Positions 24,723 through 32,108 of a DNA stretch of 34,046 nt are shown here, in pieces (the first letter of the stretch is position 1; each line of letters starts with the position of its first letter). Both the position numbers and the translations under genes were made by a program. This stretch comes from Bryobacterales bacterium (GTDB lineage: Bacteria > Acidobacteriota > Terriglobia > Bryobacterales > Bryobacteraceae): NCBI GenBank assembly GCA_016789755.1, contig JAEUQG010000070.1, positions 1-34,046 of the forward strand, written 5' to 3'. Below the pieces are notes generated by a model. It saw only the letters and a program-made list of their open reading frames with translations, did not search any database and was not told the origin of the DNA.

Positions 24723-26024
24723 TCACCGCCCCGCCCCCTTCAAAAACGCCACTACCCACGCCTCCACCTCGGCTACCTGCTCCGGCACCGTGTTATGCCC
24801 TGTCTCGAGCGCCAGCAACAGCTTCTTCTCTCCCGGAATCACATTGAACGCCGAATACATCGAAGTCGGAGGACACGTTTCGTCGTTGAATCCCCACGTA
24901 TAAAGCCCCGGCACTTTCACCCGGCGGGCAAAATTCACCACATCGTAGTACCGCGTCGTGGCGATCTTGTCCGCCGTACGATGCGCCAGCGGTCCCTCGC
25001 TCGCCCGGAACATGTGCGGCCACCCGCCGGCCCGGTTGTGTAAATAGCCGGTAACGTCGGACAGCGCCGGATACAATGCGGCAAGCCCCTTCACTCGCGG
25101 ATCGAGACCCGCGGTCACGATCGACAACGCACCTCCCTGGCTGCCTCCCGTAACCGCCAGATTCACCCCATCCCAATTCGGAAGCGAGGTGAGAAAATCG
25201 TTCGCCCGCACACAACCGAGATACACCCGGCGGTAATAATACCGGTCGCGGCTGTCGAGCCCGAACGTGTTATAAGCGGCCAGCGCCCCCGCACCCAGCG
25301 AATCGTAAAGCGATTGTTCCAGATTTACCGGAATCCCGTGAATCCCCACCTGCAGCGTAATGATGCCCTTCGCCGCAATCTCCGCCATCCCCCGATACGG
25401 ACGCACCCCCGCTCCAGGAACGCTCAGCAGCGCCGGATACTTGCCCGGCGCCCTCGGCTCGCACAGAATCCCGTAAAACCGCGATGGCGCCGCGCCCATG
25501 CCCACGTTCTGCAAATTGACATGAGAGCAAGCCGCGCCCGCATTCCCATAATCGGCAAGCGGAGTCACCTTCGCATCCATCGGCAATTTTGCCAGAGCCG
25601 CCTTGCCGGCCGCCCAGAATTGATCGAAATCTTCCGGGTCTTGCTGCGTCGGCTGAATGGCTTCAGGACGGAATGCTGCCGTGGACAGCCCGCGATACGT
25701 CCGCCCGTTGCGTTGGATGGTGGCGATGCAACGCAGAAAACCGGGAGCTTCCAGCATCCCCCCATCGACCACTAGTCCTTCCGCCGGTAGCGGCACCGTC
25801 CGATCGATGACCGGCGCCAGCATTTCCGGACCGATCCTGTAGGTAACCTGCACCCCGCTCAACGGTTGGCCGTCCTGCACTGCCTGGATGCGAAAACGCA
25901 CCTGCTGGCCAGGTTCATAGCGCCAATCGGCGTGGTCAGTCGAAACGCGAATCTGAATGGTGCCGGTGCGGTCCTGGGCAAGCAGGGGCAGGGCGAGCAT
26001 GGAAATAATAACGAATCGGAGCAT
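24723..26024 (-). CDS. Acetyl xylan esterase / cephalosporin-C deacetylase-like alpha/beta hydrolase, exported
   Basis: 433 residues with a signal peptide (LRFVIISMLALPLLAQ). An N-terminal beta-sandwich of about 115 residues precedes an AXE1-type alpha/beta hydrolase. The nucleophile is Ser295 in GGSQGGAL, the acid is probably the Asp in WGFNDETCPP, and the base is the His in LETGHNTVPE. DPEDFDQFWAAGKAALAKLP near 129-148 is a typical AXE1 entry motif. Known members remove acetyl groups from xylan-derived sugars or cephalosporin C. A GAGGAG ribosome site lies before the ATG. It follows the WG-repeat gene by 25 bases, in an operon headed by a broken sulfatase, suggesting former co-use on decorated polysaccharide. 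Confidence 0.87.
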   Translation of the reverse strand: MLRFVIISMLALPLLAQDRTGTIQIRVSTDHADWRYEPGQQVRFRIQAVQDGQPLSGVQVTYRIGPEMLAPVIDRTVPLPAEGLVVDGGMLEAPGFLRCIATIQRNGRTYRGLSTAAFRPEAIQPTQQDPEDFDQFWAAGKAALAKLPMDAKVTPLADYGNAGAACSHVNLQNVGMGAAPSRFYGILCEPRAPGKYPALLSVPGAGVRPYRGMAEIAAKGIITLQVGIHGIPVNLEQSLYDSLGAGALAAYNTFGLDSRDRYYYRRVYLGCVRANDFLTSLPNWDGVNLAVTGGSQGGALSIVTAGLDPRVKGLAALYPALSDVTGYLHNRAGGWPHMFRASEGPLAHRTADKIATTRYYDVVNFARRVKVPGLYTWGFNDETCPPTSMYSAFNVIPGEKKLLLALETGHNTVPEQVAEVEAWVVAFLKGAGR

Positions 26025-26049
26025 GGCGACTCCTCACAATATCAACACG

Positions 26050-26979
26050 CTACCGAAGTTTCCAGCGGTACACGATGCGGCCCCCACGATCGATGTACGC
26101 CGCCCTGCCGTCACGCAGTTGCACATTGGCAAGCCCGTGAAAGAAACGGCCTGCATAGACATACATACCCGGGACCGCCTTCGCTCCGGAGCCGTCAATG
26201 AAATAGGCCCCCTGCTTGTCCCGCACGGCTGCCAGTCCCTCGTGAAAATCCCCGGCCGACTCGAACGGCCCGCCAATCGCCACGAAGCCCGCCCGGTCGA
26301 TGTAGGAAAACTCCCCACCCTCCAACACCACTGCCAACCCTTCAGAAAACTGCCCCGCCCATCGAAAACGTGGCGGAATCACCGAAACCAGCCATCGGTC
26401 GACATAACCCCATCGGTCGCCTTCGCGCACCGCCGCCAACCCTTCCCGAAACGAACTTGCCTCATCGAATCGGGCGCTGCCCACAAACTCTCCCGTACTG
26501 TCGATGAAGCCGTAGCGGCATGCGGGCGCTGTCGGCTTCCACAGCCTTGCCGCCACCGCAATCGGCGAAACCGACCGCGGAATGGCGCTCGTCGGCAACA
26601 GAACGGGAGAGCCGCACAGCCCGCCTCCAGCCGGGATGCAAGGTCCCTCCCCTACCACCCACGCCCGACCTTCCTGAAACTCCCCCGCATCCAGAAACCG
26701 GGCCGGAATCACGCCAACTCCCCGGCGGGAATATCCGACGAAATCACGCTCTCTCACCGCAACCAGCCGATCCCCATCCGGCGCCGGAGACTGCGGCTCA
26801 AAAACGATCCGTCGCCCGGAACGGTCTATCCACCCCGCATCCTTCCCACCCCAAATCCGGTAGTAAGGAGCATCGCCATCGCTCTCCGGCTCCCACACCG
26901 TCATCGAAAACGAGCAGGCCATCGCCGTACCCACTGCCAGCGCCGCCGGCAGGAACACGCTCCATCGCGCCCGCATCAC
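26050..26979 (-). CDS. WG-repeat protein, exported
   Basis: 309 residues. A signal segment (SVFLPAALAVGTAMAC) ends at a Cys that could be a loose lipobox. The rest is six or more WG-type beta repeats of the pattern GYxDxxG.......F..A..F.EGLA.V: GWIDRSGRRI, GYSRRGVGVI, YGFIDSTGEFV, WGYVDRWLVSV, SYIDRAGFVAI, YFIDGSGAKAV and AYIDRGGRIVY. WG repeats are thought to make ligand- or protein-binding surfaces, and no enzyme function is established. The start overlaps the stop of the broken sulfatase by 4 bases (ATGA), so its translation may once have depended on the sulfatase being read to the end. Confidence 0.85.
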   Translation of the reverse strand: MMRARWSVFLPAALAVGTAMACSFSMTVWEPESDGDAPYYRIWGGKDAGWIDRSGRRIVFEPQSPAPDGDRLVAVRERDFVGYSRRGVGVIPARFLDAGEFQEGRAWVVGEGPCIPAGGGLCGSPVLLPTSAIPRSVSPIAVAARLWKPTAPACRYGFIDSTGEFVGSARFDEASSFREGLAAVREGDRWGYVDRWLVSVIPPRFRWAGQFSEGLAVVLEGGEFSYIDRAGFVAIGGPFESAGDFHEGLAAVRDKQGAYFIDGSGAKAVPGMYVYAGRFFHGLANVQLRDGRAAYIDRGGRIVYRWKLR

Positions 26980-28233
26980 TTCTCCCCTCCCGCCCCTAAA
27001 TAGCCCTCGTAAGTCGCCACCGGATCTTCCCTCCTCACCCCCTCATCGCTCGCCTCCGCCAGCCACCCATCCAACAACCCGCGCATCGATTCCAGCCGCT
27101 GCCGCTGCTCCGCCGCCGCCAGATTCGCCACTTCATGCGGATCGTTCCGCAGGTCGCAAAGCTCCTCCACCGGCTTCGACGGAGCTGCAAATAAAGCCCG
27201 CACCGGCGTCAACTTCCCCTCCCCGTGAAGCTGCTTCGCCAGATTCCACGTCGGATACGCCCGTTCTTTGTCAGGATTGCGCCGCATATAAGGAATCGCC
27301 GGCAGGAAATTCCGTATGTAAGTGTACCGCCGTCCAGCACGCACCGCATCCGTTCCGTGGCCACATCGCACCGGTCCCGCGCCGCAAAGACATGCGTCCG
27401 CGCTGTATGGCCGGCGCTGAACAAACCGCGCCCGTGCAGCGTCGGCGGCACTCCGATCCCCGCTGTCACCAAGGTCGCGGCCGTCACATCCAACGAACTC
27501 ACCGGATCGTCGCGCACGGCCCCCTTGCCTATCCCAGGCCCGCGCACAATCAGCGGCACCCGATTCCCGCCCTCATACAGAAACGGCTTGCCCCGGAACT
27601 GGCAGTTCCCGTTATCCCCCATGAAAAACACCAGCGTATTCTCCGCCAGTCCTTCCCGTTCCAACCGCTCCAGCACCTCGCCCACATAGCGGCGCACAGT
27701 TGGATCGCCTCCAGATAGTTGGCGTACTCATCGCGCGCCACCGGATGATCGGGACAAGCTGGATCCACCCGCGCCGTCAGCTTGCGCCCAAGCGGCCAGC
27801 CCCCCTTATGGCTCTCCTGTATGGAAAGCTGCGCGAAAAACGGCTTGCCCTCCGGACGCTGCCGCCAGTCGAATCCGTCGAACGGCCAGCTCCCCTCGAA
27901 ATTGAAATCAGTCTTTCCCGAGCCCTTCGACACGGGCGGCTTATTGCCGTTCTTGTTCGGCCCCGCCGCCGAAAGCACCGTAAAATATCCGGCCTCGCGC
28001 AACCGGTCCGCAATCAGCCGCACCGGCGCCGTCGTGTACGCCCGCGTGAAACGAGTGCCCTGCCCCGCCAGCCGGTCCAGGTTCGGCGTTTGTACCAGCG
28101 GTTCTCCGTAACAGGACTGATGTCCTTGGCCAGAATCCAAAGCCAGAATCCAAAGAATGTTGGGGCGGCGTGGCTGCGCAAGCAGCGCGGGTGCCAACCC
28201 GGATCCAAGCAGGCAGCTACGGCGGGTCATCAT
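26976..28233 (-). pseudogene. Arylsulfatase-type sulfatase, pseudogene (two frameshifts, active-site block lost)
   Basis: Reading begins at 28233 with a twin-arginine-type leader (TRRSCLLGSGLAPALLAQ) and RRPNILWILA, then LVQTPNLDRLAGQGTRFTRA. After TTAPV the frame jumps straight to RLIADRLREAGYF: the CxPSR segment that carries formylglycine and normally follows here is absent, an apparent in-frame deletion near 28020. A frameshift near 27690-27700 moves the reading to YVGEVLERLEREGLAENTLV with FFMGDNGN, and another near 27326-27334 to RYTYIRNFLPAIPYMRRNPD and the normal tail (ELCDLRNDPHEVANLAA). Both shifts fit single-base losses. A 13-bp tandem duplication lies near the N-terminus. Without the modified Cys and with both shifts, no active sulfatase can be made. 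It heads the WG-repeat and esterase operon. Confidence 0.9.
28129..28154. repeat. 13-bp perfect tandem duplication inside the sulfatase pseudogene
   Basis: GCCAGAATCCAAA occurs at 28129-28141 and again at 28142-28154. Removing one copy would give the reading ILWILAKDISP, close to the usual sulfatase metal-binding start, so the duplication probably arose after the gene was functional. Confidence 0.9.
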
Positions 28234-28278
28234 GGCGGCAACACACCAAGCCTGACACCTGCGTCCTGGTCCTACCCA

Positions 28279-28301
28279 GGGCGGCTGTTACCAGCCCGCC
28301 C
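28279..28301 (-). terminator. GC-rich hairpin downstream of the PEP-CTERM gene
   Basis: GGGCGGCTG, loop TTAC, CAGCCCGCCC form a 9-bp stem with one bulged base about 20 bases past the PEP-CTERM stop. There is no T-run, so it is a weak or Rho-assisted terminator at best. It would separate this gene from the sulfatase unit. Confidence 0.35.
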
Positions 28302-28321
28302 CATGGTAAGACCTGAGGTGC

Positions 28322-28987
28322 TCAGCCACGCCGCAGCCGCGCAAGTCCGGCGCCCAGCAACGCCAGACCGACCAGAGCCAGCGTCGCCGGTTCGGGTACT
28401 TGAGAAAAGTGCTGCGTAAATGTGCTCAGCGTTGCGTTGCCATTGGCATGTCCTTCCAGACTGATGTCCTTGTTGACCGTGATGATCGAATAAGGTCCGC
28501 TGGGGAACTTGTGCCAGTCCACAAATGGACCCGTGAGAGAGTCCACCGATAGATTCACAATATTGTTCGTGCCCACGAAGATCGACTCCGATATGTGAAT
28601 CTGCCCGCCGTCCTCCGCGTCAAAGGACAGCAGCGCCAGCCGTGCATCCGTGATCAGCGGCCCGGGAGCGATCACATCGAACGTGAACCCCGTGTCGATC
28701 GTCTGCCCGGCATTGACATTCCACATGGCGCTATTGAACAGCAATCCAGGCCCCGGGTTCACAGTCCCGCAACTGGATGTGTCGGGGACGACAAAGATCT
28801 CCGCTGCCGAGGGAGCATCGGCGCCCCCGGATCCCCCGGTGGTGAACAGCCGGAAGTTCGTGAAGATCTTATCGCCACACGTGATGGAGCCTCCGCCAAG
28901 GAGGTCCGACAAGGGAACGGCCTGGGCTTGCCATGCAGTCAGCGAGAGCAGCAGGCTCCAGACCCCGAAACGAAGCAGTGTTTTCAT
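28322..28987 (-). CDS. PEP-CTERM sorting domain protein
   Basis: 221 residues. A signal peptide (LLRFGVWSLLLSLTAWQAQA) opens the protein. The C-terminus is a textbook PEP-CTERM tripartite signal: VPEPATLALVGLALLGAGLA followed by RLRRG, that is, a PEP motif, a membrane helix and a basic end. Exosortases cut such tails and pass the protein to the outer surface or matrix. The middle region is beta-rich with two Cys (ITCGDK, SSCGTV) and no domain I can name. No exosortase gene is in the window. A good AGAAGGAG ribosome site and a TTGACA promoter precede it, so it is probably a single-gene unit. Confidence 0.9.
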   Translation of the reverse strand: MKTLLRFGVWSLLLSLTAWQAQAVPLSDLLGGGSITCGDKIFTNFRLFTTGGSGGADAPSAAEIFVVPDTSSCGTVNPGPGLLFNSAMWNVNAGQTIDTGFTFDVIAPGPLITDARLALLSFDAEDGGQIHISESIFVGTNNIVNLSVDSLTGPFVDWHKFPSGPYSIITVNKDISLEGHANGNATLSTFTQHFSQVPEPATLALVGLALLGAGLARLRRG

Positions 28988-29054
28988 TCGGTACTCCTTC
29001 TAATGAACGAAACTCTTCCCGTCGCGTTTCGCTAGCGATCTGCCTTGCTGCTCA

Positions 29055-29083
29055 AGGGTAGTGCCCGGTGTTTCCCATGTCAA
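29055..29083 (-). promoter_or_regulatory. Candidate sigma70 promoter of the PEP-CTERM gene
   Basis: On the minus strand TTGACA (29083-29078) is followed after 17 bases by TACCCT (29060-29055), a perfect -35 with a weak -10. Transcription would start near 29048 and give a leader of about 60 bases ending in the AGAAGGAG site. Confidence 0.45.
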
Positions 29084-29113
29084 TCGTTTCCACGGAATTC
29101 CACCCGGTAATGG

Positions 29114-29147
29114 TACTTTATTGGTATTTTTTCTTTTCTTTTTTCGC
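29114..29147. other. AT-rich polypyrimidine/A-tract in a divergent intergenic region
   Basis: The plus strand runs ACTTTATTGG then TATTTTTTCTTTTC and TTTTTTCG; the minus strand is correspondingly A-rich. It stands out in GC-rich surroundings, lies about 35-60 bases upstream of the TTGACA box of the PEP-CTERM promoter and could be an UP-element or bend. The whole 28988-29434 interval holds this tract, two promoters and the leader below; no gene was found in it. Confidence 0.5.
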
Positions 29148-29268
29148 GCCAACTGCGCGAACCGTGCGCGGCAAGCGCCAAGTCTGCGCGTCAGAACGCC
29201 CACAGTACAGCAACCCGGCGCAAACAATCCGTTTACGCATGTACGCGCCCGCCTAAGAAATCATGCCC

Positions 29269-29297
29269 TTGCATTCTACAATTCCCTCTGATATTCT
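29269..29297 (+). promoter_or_regulatory. Candidate promoter of the DksA-like gene
   Basis: TTGCAT (29269-29274) and TATTCT (29292-29297) are 17 bases apart; TACAAT at 29277-29282 is an alternative -10. Transcription from about 29304 would produce a leader of about 130 bases. The -35 match is only partial. Confidence 0.4.
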
Positions 29298-29344
29298 CCC
29301 GGAACTGGATAAAGGTCTCCCTGCGCGGGACCGATAAGAGAACG

Positions 29345-29401
29345 AGACTGGCGTGGCGGCTCACCGCGCCGGAAAAGGCAACCCGAAGAGGCTGCCAGTC
29401 T
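29345..29401 (+). ncRNA. Structured 5' leader of the DksA-like gene (hairpin, type unknown)
   Basis: AGACTGGC at 29345-29352 pairs perfectly with GCCAGTCT at 29394-29401, closing a 41-base loop. Two competing pairings exist: GGCGTGG with CCGCGCC (29351-29370) and TGGCGGCT with AGGCTGCCA near 29389-29397. A smaller hairpin (GGTCTCCC with GGGACC) precedes it near 29314-29332. It matches no riboswitch consensus that I could recall (SAM, cobalamin, c-di-GMP, glycine, TPP and FMN were considered). The ribosome site GGGGAGGAG lies just after it. Confidence 0.4.
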
Positions 29402-29434
29402 GACAGATTCAAGCATCGGGGAGGAGAGCCGGCA

Positions 29435-29854
29435 ATGAAATCCAATCGAGTACAATCGAAAGCCGCGACACCCGCAGAGTTCAACCCCAACGTCTTCCGG
29501 CGTATGTTGGAAGAAAAGCGCCAGGATTTGCTGGTCGCACTAGGGGTAAAGTTCGACACCATCGCGCGCGCTGGGCGCGTCGCCGAAGAGGATCAGGCCC
29601 AGATGTCGCATGACGAATTCATCAGTCTTAGCCGCAATAAGCAGGACTACCAAGCCCTCAAACTAGTGGATGAAGCCTTGGATCGCATCGCCGCCGGCGA
29701 CTATGGCGTCTGCCAGCGCTGCGAAGAGCCCATCTCCCCCCGCCGCCTGGAGGTCCTCCCCTGGGCAAAATACTGCGTGCGCTGTCAGGACCGCATCGCC
29801 GCCCGCGCCGATCACCAGGAAGATGACGCGCACGTTCTCGCCAACGTCTGGTAG
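29435..29854 (+). CDS. DksA/TraR-family C4 zinc-finger protein
   Basis: 139 residues. A C4 zinc finger is formed by Cys93, Cys96, Cys114 and Cys117 (CQRCEEPISPRRLEVLPW, then YCVRC), with the usual DksA/TraR spacing and the LEVLPWAKYC signature. A coiled coil (about 18-90) precedes it: FRRMLEEKRQDLL outward and NKQDYQALKLVDEALDRIA back. DksA-type proteins insert this coil into the RNA polymerase secondary channel and tune transcription with ppGpp. The tip reads AEEDQA (50-55), so only part of the DxxDxA motif remains. It has a strong ribosome site, a promoter candidate and a long structured leader, and converges on the amidase gene with 6 bases between stops. Confidence 0.92.
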   Translation: MKSNRVQSKAATPAEFNPNVFRRMLEEKRQDLLVALGVKFDTIARAGRVAEEDQAQMSHDEFISLSRNKQDYQALKLVDEALDRIAAGDYGVCQRCEEPISPRRLEVLPWAKYCVRCQDRIAARADHQEDDAHVLANVW

Positions 29855-29860
29855 CCGAAA

Positions 29861-31303
29861 CTACTCGCTGCCCGCACGGCGCCGCGTCTGCACCGCCACT
29901 TCCATCTGCCCCAGAGTCTCGGCGTAGTTCTGCAATCCCTTCAGGATTGATTCCGCGATCTTCTGCCTGTACTCCGGCTTCTTCAACAGCGCCTCTTCCT
30001 TCGAATTCGTCACGAATCCGATCTCCGTCAGAATCGCCGGCATCTGCGCGCCAATCAGCACCACGAACGGCGCCCGCTTGATCCCGCGGTCTCGCCGCGT
30101 TCCCTTCCCTTGCGGAGGCAGCGAATTCGAGGTCAACTGCACCAGCGAGTTCTGCACCTTGGCCGCAAGCTCCCGCGATTCATCCAACTTGTCCTTCAGC
30201 GCAATCTTTTGCAGCAACTCCTTCAACTCGCTGATCGAACGTTCACTGGCCGCGTTCTCCCGCGCCGCCACTTCCATCGCCGATTTCGACGCCGTGAAGC
30301 TCAGCATGTAAGTCTCAGCCCCGGCTGCCGTCCTGATGGGCGATGAGTTGGCGTGAATCGAGATAAACAAGTCCGCCTTCTTGTGATTGGCAACCGCCGC
30401 CCGATCCTCCAACTCGACAAACCGATCCTGATCCCGTGTCAGAATCGCTTCGCTACCCATCGACTCCTCCACCAGCCCGGCCAAGCGCTTGGCAATGTCC
30501 AGCGTCAGCTCTTTCTCCACCAACCCGCCCGGTCCCGTGGTGCCGTGATCGTGTCCCCCGTGGCCCGGGTCGATCACAATCCGGCGCACCTTCAAGCCCA
30601 ATACGCGCGTCAAAGACCGGTCCCCGTTGCTGTTGCGCCGCGCCTGCTTCGGTCCGCCGGAAGGTCCCGCCTTGGCAACCTCTCCCTTACCGGAATCCGC
30701 AATTGCCGCCACCTCCGGCGCCGGAGCCAGGTTGCGCCAATCGACCGCGGGTAACGCCGGCGGAACCGCCGCCGCGGGTTTCGAGGCAAACACCGGCGGA
30801 TCCAGATTGCGAGCCACCAACCGCGACGGTTCGATGATCTTCCTCACCCCGCTCGAACTCAACACGGGCGCCGCCGGCTCACTCACCTTACCGCGCACTT
30901 CCACCATCAGCCGGTCCGGCACGGAAAGCTGAGACGTCACAATCTCCGGACGCCCCTCCCCTAAATCGATCACAATTCGCGTCACAAAAGGCTGTGTCTC
31001 AGCCACACGCACTTGCCGCACACGCGAATCGTTGACCGGAATGATATGCAATCCTTTGTCGGAAAGCGCCGGCTTCACCCCGCGCAAGTCGAAAAATACC
31101 CGGTCCGGTTGATTCAGGCGGTCCGTGCGATAAGTGAATGTCCCCGTGGTTTCGATGGCAATGCGAGTCACATCGGCAAGCGACCAGAACCGCACCGCCG
31201 TAACCGACAACTCGCCCGCGCCGCCGTACAAGGGTACCGCAAGAAGCAACGCCGCCAGAGGCGACGCCACCGGGAGTTCGGAACTACCTGCTCTTCGAGC
31301 CAT
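29861..31303 (-). CDS. N-acetylmuramoyl-L-alanine amidase (AmiC-like, AMIN + Amidase_3)
   Basis: 480 residues. A signal peptide (SPLAALLLAVPLYGGAG) is followed by an AMIN domain (about 33-138, TRIAIETTGTFTYRT, DRVFFDLRGVKP) that targets the septum or envelope, a Pro/Ala-rich linker, and the zinc amidase domain from about 240. Zinc ligands are His248 (IDPGHGG), Glu263 (LVEKEL) and the His in FISIHANSS; the catalytic Glu is in ILTEIGFVTN. The enzyme cuts the bond between MurNAc and the stem peptide, mainly at cell separation. It lies 36 bases after the lytic transglycosylase gene in the same direction, a logical pair for peptidoglycan remodelling. Confidence 0.95.
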   Translation of the reverse strand: MARRAGSSELPVASPLAALLLAVPLYGGAGELSVTAVRFWSLADVTRIAIETTGTFTYRTDRLNQPDRVFFDLRGVKPALSDKGLHIIPVNDSRVRQVRVAETQPFVTRIVIDLGEGRPEIVTSQLSVPDRLMVEVRGKVSEPAAPVLSSSGVRKIIEPSRLVARNLDPPVFASKPAAAVPPALPAVDWRNLAPAPEVAAIADSGKGEVAKAGPSGGPKQARRNSNGDRSLTRVLGLKVRRIVIDPGHGGHDHGTTGPGGLVEKELTLDIAKRLAGLVEESMGSEAILTRDQDRFVELEDRAAVANHKKADLFISIHANSSPIRTAAGAETYMLSFTASKSAMEVAARENAASERSISELKELLQKIALKDKLDESRELAAKVQNSLVQLTSNSLPPQGKGTRRDRGIKRAPFVVLIGAQMPAILTEIGFVTNSKEEALLKKPEYRQKIAESILKGLQNYAETLGQMEVAVQTRRRAGSE

Positions 31304-31339
31304 AGTCTCAGCCGCGCCCCCTTTGCGCGCGTGGTTCTT

Positions 31340-32035
31340 CTATCGCATCCTCAGATGCACAGTTCCTGCTTCGTCCACGGTCCGCTCGATTCGCTTCGGC
31401 AGCTCGACGGTTTTCACGCTCACCTGCTCGCGCTGCACGCGCCGGGCATTGCCCAGCCTCTTGCCGACCTGGTAAACATAGTTCTGCGTCTCGGCATAGG
31501 GCGGAATGGTTCCGTATCTTGAAACGGCCCCCGGCCCGGCATTGTACGCCGCCAGGGCATGCCGCAGATCGCCGAACGTATCCTGCAACTGCTTCAAATA
31601 CTTCACGCCTGCTTCGATATTCTCACGCGGGTCGAACGGATTGCGCACCCCTAGGCTGCGCGCCGTGGCGGGCATCAACTGCATCATCCCCATCGCCCCT
31701 TTGGGCGAAACCGCGTACTTGTTGTAGGCGCTTTCCACTTGAATGACGGAATGCACCAGCAGCGGGTCCACCTTGTGACGCTCTGCGGCGTGCTCGATAA
31801 TCTCGTTCACGCTGGCATCGGCCGCCAGCGCCGCCGGAACCGGCTTTTCCTCACGCGCGCCGCTGAGGACCGCGGAGGAAATAACCCTCGGCTGCACGAC
31901 AACCGTTCGCCGCACAAGCTTCCCGCTCGCATCGGCCCGGATCGTCGTGAGCTGTCGCGTAGCCTCGGTGTTCGCCTCCGCCGCCAACAGAGGAAGCGCT
32001 CCGAGAACAACCGCTAGAGAACAAAAACAACGCAT
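31340..32035 (-). CDS. Lytic transglycosylase, SLT domain
   Basis: 231 residues with a signal peptide (LAVVLGALPLLAAEA). The SLT domain (about 75-195) shows the catalytic Glu101 in IQVESAYNKYAVSP, then KGAMGMMQLMPATAR, NIEAGVKYL and ALAAYNAGPGAV, the full goose-lysozyme-like set of motifs. It cuts glycan strands of peptidoglycan to 1,6-anhydro ends in the periplasm. The C-terminal 35 residues are a charged, unassigned tail. No Shine-Dalgarno sequence precedes the ATG, and the nearest -10 box would give a leader of only a few bases. First gene of the transglycosylase-amidase pair. Confidence 0.95.
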   Translation of the reverse strand: MRCFCSLAVVLGALPLLAAEANTEATRQLTTIRADASGKLVRRTVVVQPRVISSAVLSGAREEKPVPAALAADASVNEIIEHAAERHKVDPLLVHSVIQVESAYNKYAVSPKGAMGMMQLMPATARSLGVRNPFDPRENIEAGVKYLKQLQDTFGDLRHALAAYNAGPGAVSRYGTIPPYAETQNYVYQVGKRLGNARRVQREQVSVKTVELPKRIERTVDEAGTVHLRMR

Positions 32036-32047
32036 TATGTTTTATCC

Positions 32048-32099
32048 AGTATAACGGCAAAGAGATACCCTGTGGGGATACCCCTTTGGCAATGGTATC
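32048..32099. promoter_or_regulatory. Divergent promoter region with GATACC repeats between the transglycosylase and mobA-like genes
   Basis: A minus-strand -10 box TATACT (32053-32048) would start transcription within about 6 bases of the transglycosylase ATG; its -35 is poor. GATACC occurs at 32064 and 32077 as direct copies, and its complement GGTATC at 32094-32099 forms an inverted pair with the second copy. These look like half-sites of an unknown regulator. Confidence 0.35.
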
Positions 32100-32108
32100 A
32101 TTCGGGAC

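Noticed and set aside
29304..29434. Known riboswitch (SAM, cobalamin, c-di-GMP, glycine) in the DksA-like leader
   Set aside because: Short shared words such as GGCAACC are present, but the conserved cores and helix order of these classes are not.
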